From BOG-908 sp963795825 (GTDB lineage Bacteria; Pseudomonadota; Alphaproteobacteria; Acetobacterales; Acetobacteraceae), in NCBI GenBank assembly GCA_963795825.1, contig CAWCIW010000003.1, positions 268,328-332,327 of the forward strand: a stretch of 64,000 nucleotides of DNA, given 5' to 3'. Shown piece by piece: positions 44,473-53,217 of this stretch (the first letter of the stretch is position 1; the number at the start of each line of letters is the position of its first letter). A model generated the notes under the pieces. It made no database searches. It had not been told where the DNA came from and worked only from the letters and a program-made list of their open reading frames with translations. Made by a program: the position numbers and the translations under genes.

Positions 44473-45531
44473 TCACGCGGCCTGGCCGATCCGGGTCGAT
44501 GACGCCAACATGTCGCGCACCATCGGCACCACGTCGCGCCCATAGCGCTCGATCGTGTCCATCATCGTCGCGTGCGGCAGCGTCCCCGCGCTGTATTTGA
44601 GCTGGAACCGCGCCGGACCGAGGGCGCGCACCGTGCGCGCGATCTTCGTGGCGACCGTCTCCGCCGAGCCGAGATACAGCGAGCCCTGCGCGATCTCCCG
44701 CTCATAGGCGTCGCGGGCGAAGGGCGGCCAGCCACGCTGCGCGCCGATGCGGTCATGCATGGCCTTGTAGTGCGGCCAGAAACGCTCGCGCGCCTCGGCG
44801 TCGGTGGCGGCGACGTGGCCTGGCGAGTGGATGCCGAACGGCACCGCCGGCTTGCCGAAGCCGGCCAGAGCCCGGCCGAAAAGGTCGGCGTAGGGCTTGA
44901 ACCGCGCCGGATCGCCGCCGATGATCGCCAGCATTATCGGAAAGCCGTATTTGGCGGCCCGGACGACCGATTGCGGGCTGCCGCCCACGCCCACCCAGGT
45001 GCGCAACGGCGTGTCGGTCCGCGGAAAAACCTCCGCGCCGACCAGCTTCTCGCGCACGCTGCCCTGCCAATCAACGCGCTCGTTCCGCAGCAGGGCCGCG
45101 AACAGCTCCAATTTCTCCTCGAACAGCTGCTCGTATTGCTCGAGCGGCAGGCCGAAGAGCGGGAATGATTCCGTGAAGGAGCCTCGCCCGACGATGATCT
45201 CGGCACGGCCTGCCGAGACGGCGTCCAAGGTCGCGAATCTCTGGAAGACCCGCACCGGCTCGTCGGAACTGAGGACCGTCACTGCCGACCCCAGCCGGAT
45301 GCGGTTCGTCCGACCGGCCACCGCGGCCAGCACCATTTCCGGCGAGGATACCGCGAAATCGGCGCGGTGATGTTCGCCGACGCCGAAGAAGTCGATGCCG
45401 AGCCCGTCGGCAAGAACCGCCTCGTCGACGATCTCGCGTATCACGCGCGAATGCGGGGTCAGGCCGCCGTCACCGGCCTGGGTCACGTCACCGAAAGTGT
45501 CGAGGCCGAACTGAAGCGTGGTGTCGTCCAT
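44473..45531 (-). CDS. Luciferase-like (LLM class) flavin-dependent monooxygenase
   Basis: 352 residues from ATG 45531 with CAGGAGGATG. TIM-barrel bacterial-luciferase family; motifs include LADGLGIDFFGVGEHHRADF near the N-terminus, RIRLGSAVTVLSSDEPVRVFQRFATLDAVSAGRAEIIVGRG, and TWVGVGGSP. These enzymes use reduced FMN (or F420) and oxygen to hydroxylate or cleave substrates. The substrate is unknown. Transcribed against the catabolic genes to its left, with 140 bp between convergent ends. Confidence 0.9.
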   Translation of the reverse strand: MDDTTLQFGLDTFGDVTQAGDGGLTPHSRVIREIVDEAVLADGLGIDFFGVGEHHRADFAVSSPEMVLAAVAGRTNRIRLGSAVTVLSSDEPVRVFQRFATLDAVSAGRAEIIVGRGSFTESFPLFGLPLEQYEQLFEEKLELFAALLRNERVDWQGSVREKLVGAEVFPRTDTPLRTWVGVGGSPQSVVRAAKYGFPIMLAIIGGDPARFKPYADLFGRALAGFGKPAVPFGIHSPGHVAATDAEARERFWPHYKAMHDRIGAQRGWPPFARDAYEREIAQGSLYLGSAETVATKIARTVRALGPARFQLKYSAGTLPHATMMDTIERYGRDVVPMVRDMLASSTRIGQAA

Positions 45532-46137
45532 GGCATCCTCCTGCGCGCGGCCATAGGAGGCCGTGCAGCCAGGCCGGGATGTGGGATTGCAGGCCCGTCG
45601 CCACAACGCGACCGGCGCCATGGCAATCCGGACCGTCCATTCCGGATTTCGGCCGAGGGAGAGGCGCGGGCCGCATTCGGACGGCCCGACGGCCTATCGC
45701 GCTACGACTTGGTTCGGAAATCGTACGATCTTCCCGCGGACGAGGGAGCTCGCGTGCACCCCGTATCGGCGGACGCTGCCGCCATCCCCAGGCAGCAGCG
45801 AAACGCCACCCTTCGCATCCATCTCGGGACACGGCGACGCCGTCTTGCGGGATCCGCCTCCGTAGAGGAATACCGGGATTCGGAACGAAGCGTTCCATGA
45901 AGCAGCATCCGACTTCCGATCGCGGCGTCGATTGCTGCATCTTGCCGCCTGGCATCACGATAGAACCGGCAAGCCAGCGTCAGGCATCGTGCTTTCCGGC
46001 GGGGAGACTCGTGCGCGCGATGACGCAACGTCTGATGACGGGCGCTGTGCCTTGCAGTAATCTGGCGCAATGAATCATTCACCATATCCGCCTTCGCCAG
46101 TTCTCCGTGGGCGGCCCGGCGCGAAGGTGATCGGCGG
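45532..46137. other. Gene-free stretch upstream of the LLM and DUF5996 genes
   Basis: About 600 bp with no coding region I can support on either strand; the promoters of the two divergent genes must lie here. No R-family repeats, no tRNA. Confidence 0.4.
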
Positions 46138-47082
46138 TTGATAACGACCGCGAATTGGCCTCGTCTCGACGATGTCGCGCTGATGCCGACCCTGCGCACG
46201 CTTCACCTTTGGAGCCAAGCGGTAGGCAAGGTGCGGCTGATGCTGACGCCGTGGGAGAACCACGGCTGGCATGTGCCATTCTACTTGACGCCCGCAGGGT
46301 TCGCGACGGGGATGATCCTGACGCCAGCGACCGGGTTCACGGTCGAGTTCGACGTCCATAAGGCCGAGCTGGTCGTCAGGACCAGTTCGGCAGGAACCGC
46401 CACCCTGCCTCTCGCGGCCCAGAGCATGGCCGAGTTTCATCGGGGGCTGCTGGCCCTCCTGAGCGGCCTAGGCATCTCGGTTCAGGTGGATCCGATGCCG
46501 AACGAGATTGCGGGAGCCATACGGTTCGACCGGGATCATGAGGTTCGGGCCTTCGACGTAGCGGTCGCCCATCGATACTGGCTGGCTCTCCTGCAGGTCC
46601 AACGGGTCTTTCAATTGTTCCGGACGCGCTTCGTGGGCAAGGTAAGTCCCATACACCTCTTCTGGGGCGCCTTCGACCTGGCGCTGACGCGGTTCTCGGG
46701 ACGGCAGGCGCCCCGCCATCCGGGAGGCGCCCCGTTCCTCGATGATGCCGTCGCGCGGGAAGCCTACTCGCATGAGGTATCGAGCGCCGGTTTCTGGCCG
46801 AACCTCGAGAGCGCAGAAGGGCCCTGCTTCTATAGCTATGCCTATCCGGTGCCTCCCGGCTACGCGGAACACCCGGTGCAGCCCCCGCACGCTCGTTTCG
46901 ATAGTTCGTTGGGGGAGTTCATCCTTCCTTATGCGGCCGTCCAAGCCGCCGCCGACCCGGACCGGACGCTGCTTGCCTTCCTGCAATCGACCTACGAGGC
47001 GGCGGCGGATGCGGCTGGATGGGATCGTTCCGCGCTCGAGCGCGCGGAAGGCGGGCTTGGACGGCCGCCCGCAGGCAGCTGA
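46138..47082 (+). CDS. DUF5996 family protein
   Basis: 314 residues starting at TTG 46138. Conserved signatures of DUF5996 are seen throughout: TLHLWSQAVGKVRLMLTPWENHGWHVPFYLT, HKAELVVRTSSAGT, GKVSPIHLFWGAFDLALTRFSGR, HPGGAP, REAYSHEVSSAGFWP, FYSYAYPVPPGY, and GEFILPYAAVQAAADPDRTLLAFLQSTYEAAAD. The function of the family is unknown. The TTG start lacks a strong ribosome site. Its stop lies 2 bp from the stop of the convergent aldo-keto reductase gene. Confidence 0.85.
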   Translation: MITTANWPRLDDVALMPTLRTLHLWSQAVGKVRLMLTPWENHGWHVPFYLTPAGFATGMILTPATGFTVEFDVHKAELVVRTSSAGTATLPLAAQSMAEFHRGLLALLSGLGISVQVDPMPNEIAGAIRFDRDHEVRAFDVAVAHRYWLALLQVQRVFQLFRTRFVGKVSPIHLFWGAFDLALTRFSGRQAPRHPGGAPFLDDAVAREAYSHEVSSAGFWPNLESAEGPCFYSYAYPVPPGYAEHPVQPPHARFDSSLGEFILPYAAVQAAADPDRTLLAFLQSTYEAAADAAGWDRSALERAEGGLGRPPAGS

Positions 47083-47084
47083 CG

Positions 47085-48161
47085 CTACTCGCCCCAGCCG
47101 ACGACATCATGCCCGCCGAAGACCATGCGCCTGATCTGGCGCGAGGCCAGCCCGGACGTGAAGCCTGGCGCCGGCAGGCTCGCCTCATCGAGCCGCCGCA
47201 TCTGTCCGGCGGTCAGCGCCAGGTCGGTCGCGGCGATGTTGCCCTCCAGTTGCGACAGCTTGCTCGCTCCGACCAGCGTGGCGGCCACCCCGGCGCGCGC
47301 CATCGTCCAGGCAAGCGCCACCTGCGCCGCGGGACGCGCCACTTCGTCGGCGACGGATTTGAGCACGTCCAGAATAGCCCAGTTGCGATCGACGAACTTG
47401 CTGTTGCCGAATGGGTTGGCGCCGCTCAGCCTGCCCGTGTTCGAGGTGTCCTCGCGCCGGTATTTGCCGGTCAGGAAGCCACCCGCCAACGGACTCCACG
47501 GCATGATGCCCATGCCGCCATCGCGCGCCGCCGGGAAATGCTCCGCTTCCACGTCGCGGGCAACGAGCGAATATTCGAGCTGCATCGCGACGGGGCCAGG
47601 AATCCGGCGCTCGGTCGGCAAGCGTCGCCGCCTTTGTCGCCAGCCACGCAGGCATGTCGGACAGCCCGTAATAGCGGATCTTCCCGGCCCGGACGAGGTC
47701 GCCGAGCGTTTGCACGATCTCCTCCACAGGGGTGACGCCATCCCAGATGTGCATCCAGTAGAGATCGATATAATCGGTGGCGAGCCGCTTCAGCGAGGCA
47801 TCGAGCGCCCGGCGGATGTTCTTGGCACCGGCCCCGCCAGCGTTCGGGTTGCCGCCACCGGCCTGGCTGGCCGTCAGCGGGCTGGACGAGCCGTTGAAGC
47901 CGAATTTCGTGGACAGCACCACATCGTCACGGCTCCCGCCATCCGCGATGAAGCGCCCGACCATGCTCTCGCTCTGCCCGCCGGAATAGATGTCCGCGGT
48001 GTCGATGAAATTGCCGCCGGCGCCGCGATAGGCATCGAAGATGCTGCGCGATGTCGCCTCGTCGGCGCCCCAGGCCCCGGAACCGAACGTCATCGTGCCC
48101 AAGGCCAGCGGGCTCACCACCAGGCCGGAGCGGCCGAGCGTGCGGAAACGGTGAGTGACAT
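47085..48161 (-). pseudogene. Aldo/keto reductase (two frame breaks)
   Basis: NAD(P)H-dependent reductase of the AKR family, typically about 340 residues: RTLGRSGLVVSPLALGTMTFG (start region), FIDTADIYSGGQSESMVGR with the catalytic Asp/Tyr, DYIDLYWMHIWD, and GIMPWSPLAGGFLTGKYR. The frame breaks near 47610: the first half runs to about SDMPAWLATKAATLAD, and the second half is in another frame from RRIPGPVAMQLEYSLVARD to the stop. A second break near 48150 would connect the ATG at 48161, which starts just downstream of a palindromic operator, with the body of the protein. Breaks may be sequencing indels. Divergent from tetR, whose product probably regulates it. Confidence 0.75.
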
Positions 48162-48173
48162 AGGCTTGTAGAC

Positions 48174-48195
48174 TTTCATAACGTTTGCTATGAAA
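48174..48195. promoter_or_regulatory. Palindromic operator between the aldo-keto reductase and tetR genes
   Basis: Inverted repeat TTTCATA–N8–TATGAAA (48174–48195), 7-bp arms, in the divergent promoter region 13 bp upstream of the likely AKR start and 51 bp upstream of tetR. Further half-matches CATAGGC and GCCTATG extend the symmetry outwards. A plausible binding site of the TetR-family protein; not proven. Confidence 0.6.
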
Positions 48196-48245
48196 GCCTA
48201 TGCCCGTCCGCCACCCCCATGTCAATACGTTCCAGAGCGGTCGCT

Positions 48246-48881
48246 ATGAAATCCCCGCAGCCGCGCCCACCAGCCAGCCGGAAGATCGGTCGCCCGCTGT
48301 CGTTTGATCGCGAGGCAGCACTCGAGCAGGCGATGTTGACGTTCTGGCGATCCGGCTACGAGCCCACGTCGATCGTGGACCTGACGACAGCGATGGGTAT
48401 CACGGCACCGAGCCTGTATGCGGCCTTCGGCGACAAGAAGCGCCTGTTCCTCGAGGCGGTCGGTCGCTATGCCGGCGATCCCGAAATGCTGGCGCAGGCC
48501 ATCGCGCAGGCACCGACGTCCCGCGACGCCGCCGGCAAGCTGTTGACCGATGCCGCGATCGCTTACACGGGCGATGCCTCGCCGAAAGGCTGCCTGCTCG
48601 CCAGTTCCACCGCGAGCGGGTCAGCCGCTTCCGCCGACGTGCAGGCGTTCGTCTCCGGCATACGCCGCCGGATCCAGGCCCAGCTGCAGGCCCGGATCGG
48701 GCTGGACGTGGCCGATGGAAGGCTCCCGCGCGATGCCGACGCGGCGGCGCTGGCGGCGATGGTCATGGCGGTTATCCAGGGCATGTCCGTGCTCGCGCGC
48801 GATGGCGCAAGCCGGGCGTCGCTGCTGGCGGTCGCGGAGCAATCCCTCAAGGGCTGGCCCGAAGGTTCCCGAGATATTTAA
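48246..48881 (+). CDS. TetR-family transcriptional regulator
   Basis: 211 residues. N-terminal HTH: LEQAMLTFWRSGYEPTSIVDLTTAMGITAPSLYAAFGDKKRLF, the TetR pattern. The C-terminal ligand domain is shorter than many; it ends SLKGWPEGSRDI with a TAA whose bases lie at the junction to element R14. R14 may therefore have replaced the original last codons. The ATG at 48246 is used rather than the upstream one at 48219 because it begins MKSPQPR, with a basic head typical of the family. Divergent from the aldo-keto reductase, its probable target. Confidence 0.88.
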   Translation: MKSPQPRPPASRKIGRPLSFDREAALEQAMLTFWRSGYEPTSIVDLTTAMGITAPSLYAAFGDKKRLFLEAVGRYAGDPEMLAQAIAQAPTSRDAAGKLLTDAAIAYTGDASPKGCLLASSTASGSAASADVQAFVSGIRRRIQAQLQARIGLDVADGRLPRDADAAALAAMVMAVIQGMSVLARDGASRASLLAVAEQSLKGWPEGSRDI

Positions 48882-49130
48882 TATCAATCAGCTTTGGGGC
48901 GGACTTATCGACAGCAAGGAAGAAAGCAGTCCTTTTTCGAGAAAAAGGACCAAAAAGCTTTTATCCCGACGCCGGCACGAAATGCTAACTGTCACTGCAG
49001 GCGTATCGACTGGCAGAACGAACGTAAGCTGCGGTGCAGGCGTCGGAGCAAAAGCTTTTTGGTCCTTTTTCTCGAAAAAGGACTGCTTTCTTGCCTGTCT
49101 TGGATGCGTCGATCTCAACGTTGGTTGGTA
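48881..49130. repeat. Nested palindromic element R14 (arms P–P, with outer ends)
   Basis: The outer left end ATATCAATCA directly follows a TTA (48878–48880). P hairpin near 48929–48950, P hairpin near 49062–49083. The outer right end is TTGGTTGGTA (49121–49130). The centre (GCTAACTGTCACTGCAGGCG…) is the exact reverse complement of the centre of R15, on the other side of fchA–mtdA. Confidence 0.85.
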
Positions 49131-49172
49131 AAACTTCCGCATCGGTCGCTGGCATAAAAACGCGCCCGGCCG

Positions 49173-49814
49173 TCAGCCGTCCCGCAGAAGCTGCCGGCGC
49201 ACTTCCTCATAGGTCCGCTCCGTCAGCGCCGCCGCACCGTCCGTCAACCGGTCCAACGCGGCGATAGCGTCGGCTTCACGCGCCCGGTCGGTCAGCAGCT
49301 TCACGTTGACGAGCACGTTGAGGGCCGAACTGCGCAGCCCGGCATGCGCCGCCAGCACCGCGACCCCGCTATCGCTGACGACGGAAAGGTTGCCCTTGTC
49401 GGCGGCTTCCACCGCGAGATCGATCGCCTCGCGGCAGAGGCGGGCACATTCCAGCGGCGCCGCGATGGCGCCGACCAGCGCCGCCTGGATTGCCGCGTCC
49501 CGCGCTGCCTTGTCCTCGTCGGACAGCTTCGCCCTGCCGTAGGCGGCCATGAGCGTATCGAACGCCGCGGCGTCGGCTTCTATGGCGTCCACGAGCTGGT
49601 CGCGCAACGCGTCGGCGCGCACGAGCAGCGCCTGCATGTCGGCCTCCACGTTCGCGTATTTCTTCTTGCCGATGGTGAGATGGGCAACCATGCCGGAGAG
49701 GGCCGCGCCGAGCCCGCCCAGCACGGCGGCCGCCCCGCCGCCGCCCGGTGTGGCCGCCCGGCTCGCCAGGGCGGCGAGGAAATCGTCGAGGGGAAGGCTG
49801 CGCAGTTCCGTCAT
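49173..49814 (-). CDS. fchA: Methenyltetrahydrofolate cyclohydrolase
   Basis: 213 residues, formimidoyltransferase-cyclodeaminase family (FTCD_C fold): ATPGGGGAAAVLGGLGAALSGMVAHLTIGKKKYA near the N-terminus. It hydrolyses methenyl-H4F to formyl-H4F in the methylotrophic C1 pathway. Its ATG overlaps the stop of mtdA (ATGA at 49811–49814), as in the classic mtdA–fch pair, so the two are translationally coupled. Together with hprA, sgaA and ftfL it forms a serine-cycle/C1-folate cluster, bracketed on both sides by palindromic elements R14 and R15. Confidence 0.92.
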   Translation of the reverse strand: MTELRSLPLDDFLAALASRAATPGGGGAAAVLGGLGAALSGMVAHLTIGKKKYANVEADMQALLVRADALRDQLVDAIEADAAAFDTLMAAYGRAKLSDEDKAARDAAIQAALVGAIAAPLECARLCREAIDLAVEAADKGNLSVVSDSGVAVLAAHAGLRSSALNVLVNVKLLTDRAREADAIAALDRLTDGAAALTERTYEEVRRQLLRDG

Positions 49815-50671
49815 GCCATGTCCTTTGCGATGGCCAGGATGTTCTCGGCATCGAGCACGAGGTCGTTCTGCTCGAACAGCTTGCCGATGCAGGCGCGGTG
49901 CAGACGCAATTTCAGGCCGCCGATGCCCAGGGCGCCGAATGCAAGCTTGCCGCCGTAATCGCGTGCCTTGTCGTTCGCGGCGATGCCGCCGATGCCGAAA
50001 GGCGGCGCCGGGTTCACGTCGGCGACTAGCTCTGCCGATGCGAGGGATTGCCAGTCCGCCTCTGCAATGAGCTGATGGCCGATGGCACCCGCCGCATAGA
50101 TGATGGCAGCCCCCTCGGCCGCGCGCGCGCGGGCGGCATCGTCGGCGGCCTCGATCGCGGCGATGCGAACGCCGAAGCGGCTGCCGATCTGGCGCGCTGC
50201 GGCCTCGGTCTTGTCCAGCTTGCGTCCGGTGATCGACACGTTCGCACCTTCCAGCGCCAGCATCGCCGCCACGCGCATGCCGACCGGACCGGTGCCACCG
50301 AGCACGATGGCGCGCTTGCCGGACAGCGGCGCGGCCTTGGCCAGAAGTGCGACGCCGGCGGCGGCCGTGGTGTTCGCGCCGTTGCTGTCCAGCATGACCG
50401 AGACGCGAAAACCACCGTAGAACTTGGCGCGCACGGCATCGAGCAGCGCCTCGCCCGCCACCATGCTGGCGCCGCCCACGAACAAAGCGGTGAAGCGTTT
50501 CTCCTTGGCGCCACGCGTGAAGATGGCGCCTTCGACCAGGCCACCGATGGCCTCCAGCGTGACACCTGCATGGGCAATCACGTGTTCCGCGCCGCCGTCA
50601 TAGGCCACGACGGTGTCGAACACGCTCGGGTTTGCGTCGGTGTCCAACTGGATCAGGAGTTTGGCGGGCAT
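49811..50671 (-). CDS. mtdA: Methylene-tetrahydrofolate/methylene-tetrahydromethanopterin dehydrogenase
   Basis: 286 residues, the length of MtdA. NADP-dependent oxidation of methylene-H4F (or H4MPT) to methenyl. The N-terminal segment MPAKLLIQLDTDANPSVFDTVVAYDGGAE matches the family; the Rossmann motif is GKRAIVLGGTGPVGMRVAAML, with NGANTTAAAG just before. The start is ATG 50671; the longer frame to 50821 is element R15. It is coupled to fchA downstream. Upstream, hprA follows after 300 bp that contain R15, which could separate the cluster into two transcripts. Confidence 0.95.
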   Translation of the reverse strand: MPAKLLIQLDTDANPSVFDTVVAYDGGAEHVIAHAGVTLEAIGGLVEGAIFTRGAKEKRFTALFVGGASMVAGEALLDAVRAKFYGGFRVSVMLDSNGANTTAAAGVALLAKAAPLSGKRAIVLGGTGPVGMRVAAMLALEGANVSITGRKLDKTEAAARQIGSRFGVRIAAIEAADDAARARAAEGAAIIYAAGAIGHQLIAEADWQSLASAELVADVNPAPPFGIGGIAANDKARDYGGKLAFGALGIGGLKLRLHRACIGKLFEQNDLVLDAENILAIAKDMA

Positions 50672-50759
50672 GGCGGCACTTACTTTTGCAGGAAGGCCAG
50701 GACGCTGCCGCCGGACTGCGGTCCCGTCAAATCCTGGCGCGCCGAGGCGCCGCGTTTCC

Positions 50760-50973
50760 GGAAAGAAAGCAGTCCTTTTTCGAGAAAAAGGACCAAAAAG
50801 CTTTTGCTCCGACGCCTGCACCGCAGCTTACGTTCGTTCTGCCAGTCGATACGCCTGCAGTGACAGTTAGCCTCTCGTGCCGGCGTCGGGATAAAAGCTT
50901 TTTGGTCCTTTTTCTCGAAAAAGGACTGCTTTCTTCCTTGCTGCCGGCGAGTCAGTCTCAAGACGGGTTAGCG
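50760..50973. repeat. Nested palindromic element R15 (arms P–P)
   Basis: P hairpins near 50771–50792 and 50908–50929. The inner stems TTTTGCTCCGACGCCTGCAC and GTGCCGGCGTCGGGATAAAAG pair with each other. The right outer part GCCGGCGAGTCAGTCTCAAGACGGG ends about 10 bp before the hprA stop. It is the inverted copy of R14, and the two bracket fchA–mtdA. Confidence 0.85.
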
Positions 50974-51909
50974 TCAGACGACGTTGGTCGGGTTGCCGGC
51001 GTTGAAGGCCTCGATGTTGTCGGTGAGCTGGTCGGCGAGGATCTGCATCGCTTCCTGGCTCGCCCAGGCGATATGCGGGGTCACGATAAGGTTCGGGATG
51101 TCGGTGCCGAGCAGGACATTGCCGTCGCGCGGCGGCTCCTCGATGAGCACATCGAAGCCGGCGCCGCCGAGCTTGCCTGCGCGCAGCGCATCTGCGAGCG
51201 CCTGCTCGTCCACCAGGCCACCGCGTGCGGTGTTGATCAGGATGGCCCCCGGCTTCATGCGCGCCAGTTCGGCGGCGCCGATCATGTTGCGCGTGTCATC
51301 GGTCAGCGGCACGTGCAGGGTTATCACGTCGGACTCGCGCAGGATCGTGTCGAAACTTACGAGACCGTCGCGCGGAACCGCATCGTGGGCCAGCACGCGC
51401 ATGCCGAGCGCCTCGGCGCGCTGGCCGATGGCGCGGCCGATCGCGCCGTACCCGACAATGCCGATGGTTGAGCCTGCAATGTCGCGTATCGGATGATCCA
51501 GGAAGCAGAACTGGCGCGACGTTTCCCACACGCCGCGCCGCACATCGTTTGCGTACGCCACGATGTTGCGACGCAGCGCGAACATCAGCGCGATCACGTG
51601 CTCCGGCACCGTGTTGAAGGCGTAGTTGCGTATGTTGACGACGGGGATACCGGCCGCTTTCGCAGCCGGCTTGTCGATCACGTCCGTCCCGGTTGCCGCC
51701 ACGGCAATAAGCCGCAGGTCTGGCAGCTGGCGGATCGCCTCGCCGGTGATACGCACCTTGTTGGTGATGCAGATCGCCGCCCCCTGCAGGCGCTCGACCA
51801 CCTGCGCCGTGGCGGTCATTTCATGTTCCACATACCGATGTGGAAAGCCGGGCGGGCGCAGGCGCGCGTGCAAGGTCTCGCGGTCCAGGAAGACGATCAG
51901 GGGATCCAT
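50974..51909 (-). CDS. hprA: Hydroxypyruvate reductase (glycerate dehydrogenase)
   Basis: 311 residues, D-isomer-specific 2-hydroxyacid dehydrogenase. It reduces hydroxypyruvate to glycerate in the serine cycle. NAD-binding GIVGYGAIGRAIG, catalytic His in TPHIAW, and the conserved Arg/Glu in NTARGGLVDEQAL and FDVLIEEPP. It lies 19 bp behind sgaA, in the same direction, which supports the assignment over other 2-hydroxyacid dehydrogenases. Element R15 follows the stop directly. Confidence 0.92.
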   Translation of the reverse strand: MDPLIVFLDRETLHARLRPPGFPHRYVEHEMTATAQVVERLQGAAICITNKVRITGEAIRQLPDLRLIAVAATGTDVIDKPAAKAAGIPVVNIRNYAFNTVPEHVIALMFALRRNIVAYANDVRRGVWETSRQFCFLDHPIRDIAGSTIGIVGYGAIGRAIGQRAEALGMRVLAHDAVPRDGLVSFDTILRESDVITLHVPLTDDTRNMIGAAELARMKPGAILINTARGGLVDEQALADALRAGKLGGAGFDVLIEEPPRDGNVLLGTDIPNLIVTPHIAWASQEAMQILADQLTDNIEAFNAGNPTNVV

Positions 51910-51928
51910 GCGCGCGCCCGCCTGCCGC

Positions 51929-53137
51929 CTACTCGGCCGCCTTTGCCATGCTCTCGGCGCCCGACTTGCGGTAATGCTCCTCCGCCGCGGCAGCGCCGCT
52001 CCCGGGCTTCACCTCGATGCCGACGTCGCGCATCGACATCTCCGCGCCGGTGACGGCAGCCAGGCACATCAGCTCGTTCAGATCGCCCAGATGGCCGATG
52101 CGGAACAGCTTGCCGGCCACCTGGGACAGGCCGCTGCCGAGTGCCAGGTTGTAGCGCTTGAACGCGCGCCGGATCACGTCGCCGCCGTCGAAACCCGCGG
52201 GCATCATGACCGCGGACACCGTGTCGCTATACCATTTCGGATCGCGGGCGCAGAGCTTGAGGCCCCAGCCTTCGAGCACGGCGGCACGCACGCCGCCGGC
52301 GAGCAGGCGGTGACGGGCGAACACGTTTTCGAGCCCTTCCTCGAACAGCATCGCAAGCGATTCGCGCAGGCCATACAGCAGCGGGATCGACGGTGTGTAG
52401 GGGAAGTAGCCGTCCTTGTTGGACCGGATCATGTCGTCGAAATCGAAGAAACAGCGGCGCAGGCGATCGTTCGAACGCGCGTTCTTGCCGGCTTCCAGCG
52501 CCTTGTTGCTGACGCAGCATATGCCAAGGCCGGCCGGCAACATCAGGCCCTTCTGGCTGCCGGTGATCGCCCCGTCCACGCCCCATTCGTCCATCCGGAA
52601 ATCGATCGATCCGATCGAGCTCACGCCATCCACGAACAGCAGCGCCGGATGGCCGGCCGCATCGATCGCGCGCCGGACGGCGGCGATATCGCTGGTGACA
52701 CCTGTCGCCGTCTCGTTCTGCACCACCATGACCGCCTTGATGGCGTGTGCGGTATCTTCCTTCAGCGCGTCATGGATACGCTCGGGCGATGCGCCGTTAC
52801 CCCAATCCTCGTCCTGGATGACGACGTCGAGGCCGTGGCGCTTGGCGAGGTCGCTCCACAGATGGCTGAACTGTCCGAAACGCGGGCACAGCACGCGGTC
52901 ACCCAGGCTGAGCGTGTTGACCAGGACCGCTTCCCAGGCGCCGGTGCCGGTGGCGGGAAAGATGAACGGCGTGCCGGCGGCCGTCTTGAACAGCTTTCTC
53001 AGGCTGTCGAACAGCGGCAGGGCCAGGTTCGGGAACACCGCGCTGCGGTGGTCCTCCATCGGCACGCGCATGGCATTGAGGATCCGGTCCGGCACGTTGG
53101 TCGGGCCAGGAACATGCAGAAAATGACGTCCCGACAT
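51929..53137 (-). CDS. sgaA: Serine–glyoxylate aminotransferase
   Basis: 402 residues, class V PLP enzyme converting serine and glyoxylate to hydroxypyruvate and glycine, the central amino-transfer of the serine cycle. The PLP lysine is K196 in ITGSQKGLMLP, with DGVSSIGSIDF (Asp contacting PLP) and GTGAWEAVLVN before it. The N-terminus GRHFLHVPGPTNVPDRIL is typical. It is followed closely by hprA and preceded by ftfL 80 bp upstream, all on the minus strand. Confidence 0.95.
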   Translation of the reverse strand: MSGRHFLHVPGPTNVPDRILNAMRVPMEDHRSAVFPNLALPLFDSLRKLFKTAAGTPFIFPATGTGAWEAVLVNTLSLGDRVLCPRFGQFSHLWSDLAKRHGLDVVIQDEDWGNGASPERIHDALKEDTAHAIKAVMVVQNETATGVTSDIAAVRRAIDAAGHPALLFVDGVSSIGSIDFRMDEWGVDGAITGSQKGLMLPAGLGICCVSNKALEAGKNARSNDRLRRCFFDFDDMIRSNKDGYFPYTPSIPLLYGLRESLAMLFEEGLENVFARHRLLAGGVRAAVLEGWGLKLCARDPKWYSDTVSAVMMPAGFDGGDVIRRAFKRYNLALGSGLSQVAGKLFRIGHLGDLNELMCLAAVTGAEMSMRDVGIEVKPGSGAAAAEEHYRKSGAESMAKAAE

Positions 53138-53217
53138 TGTGTGTCTCCCTTGGTTTTTTTATGGCATGCCCCGCGCCGCAGCGGGTTGTCTATCGCTTGG
53201 AACGGCAATCCTGCGGC

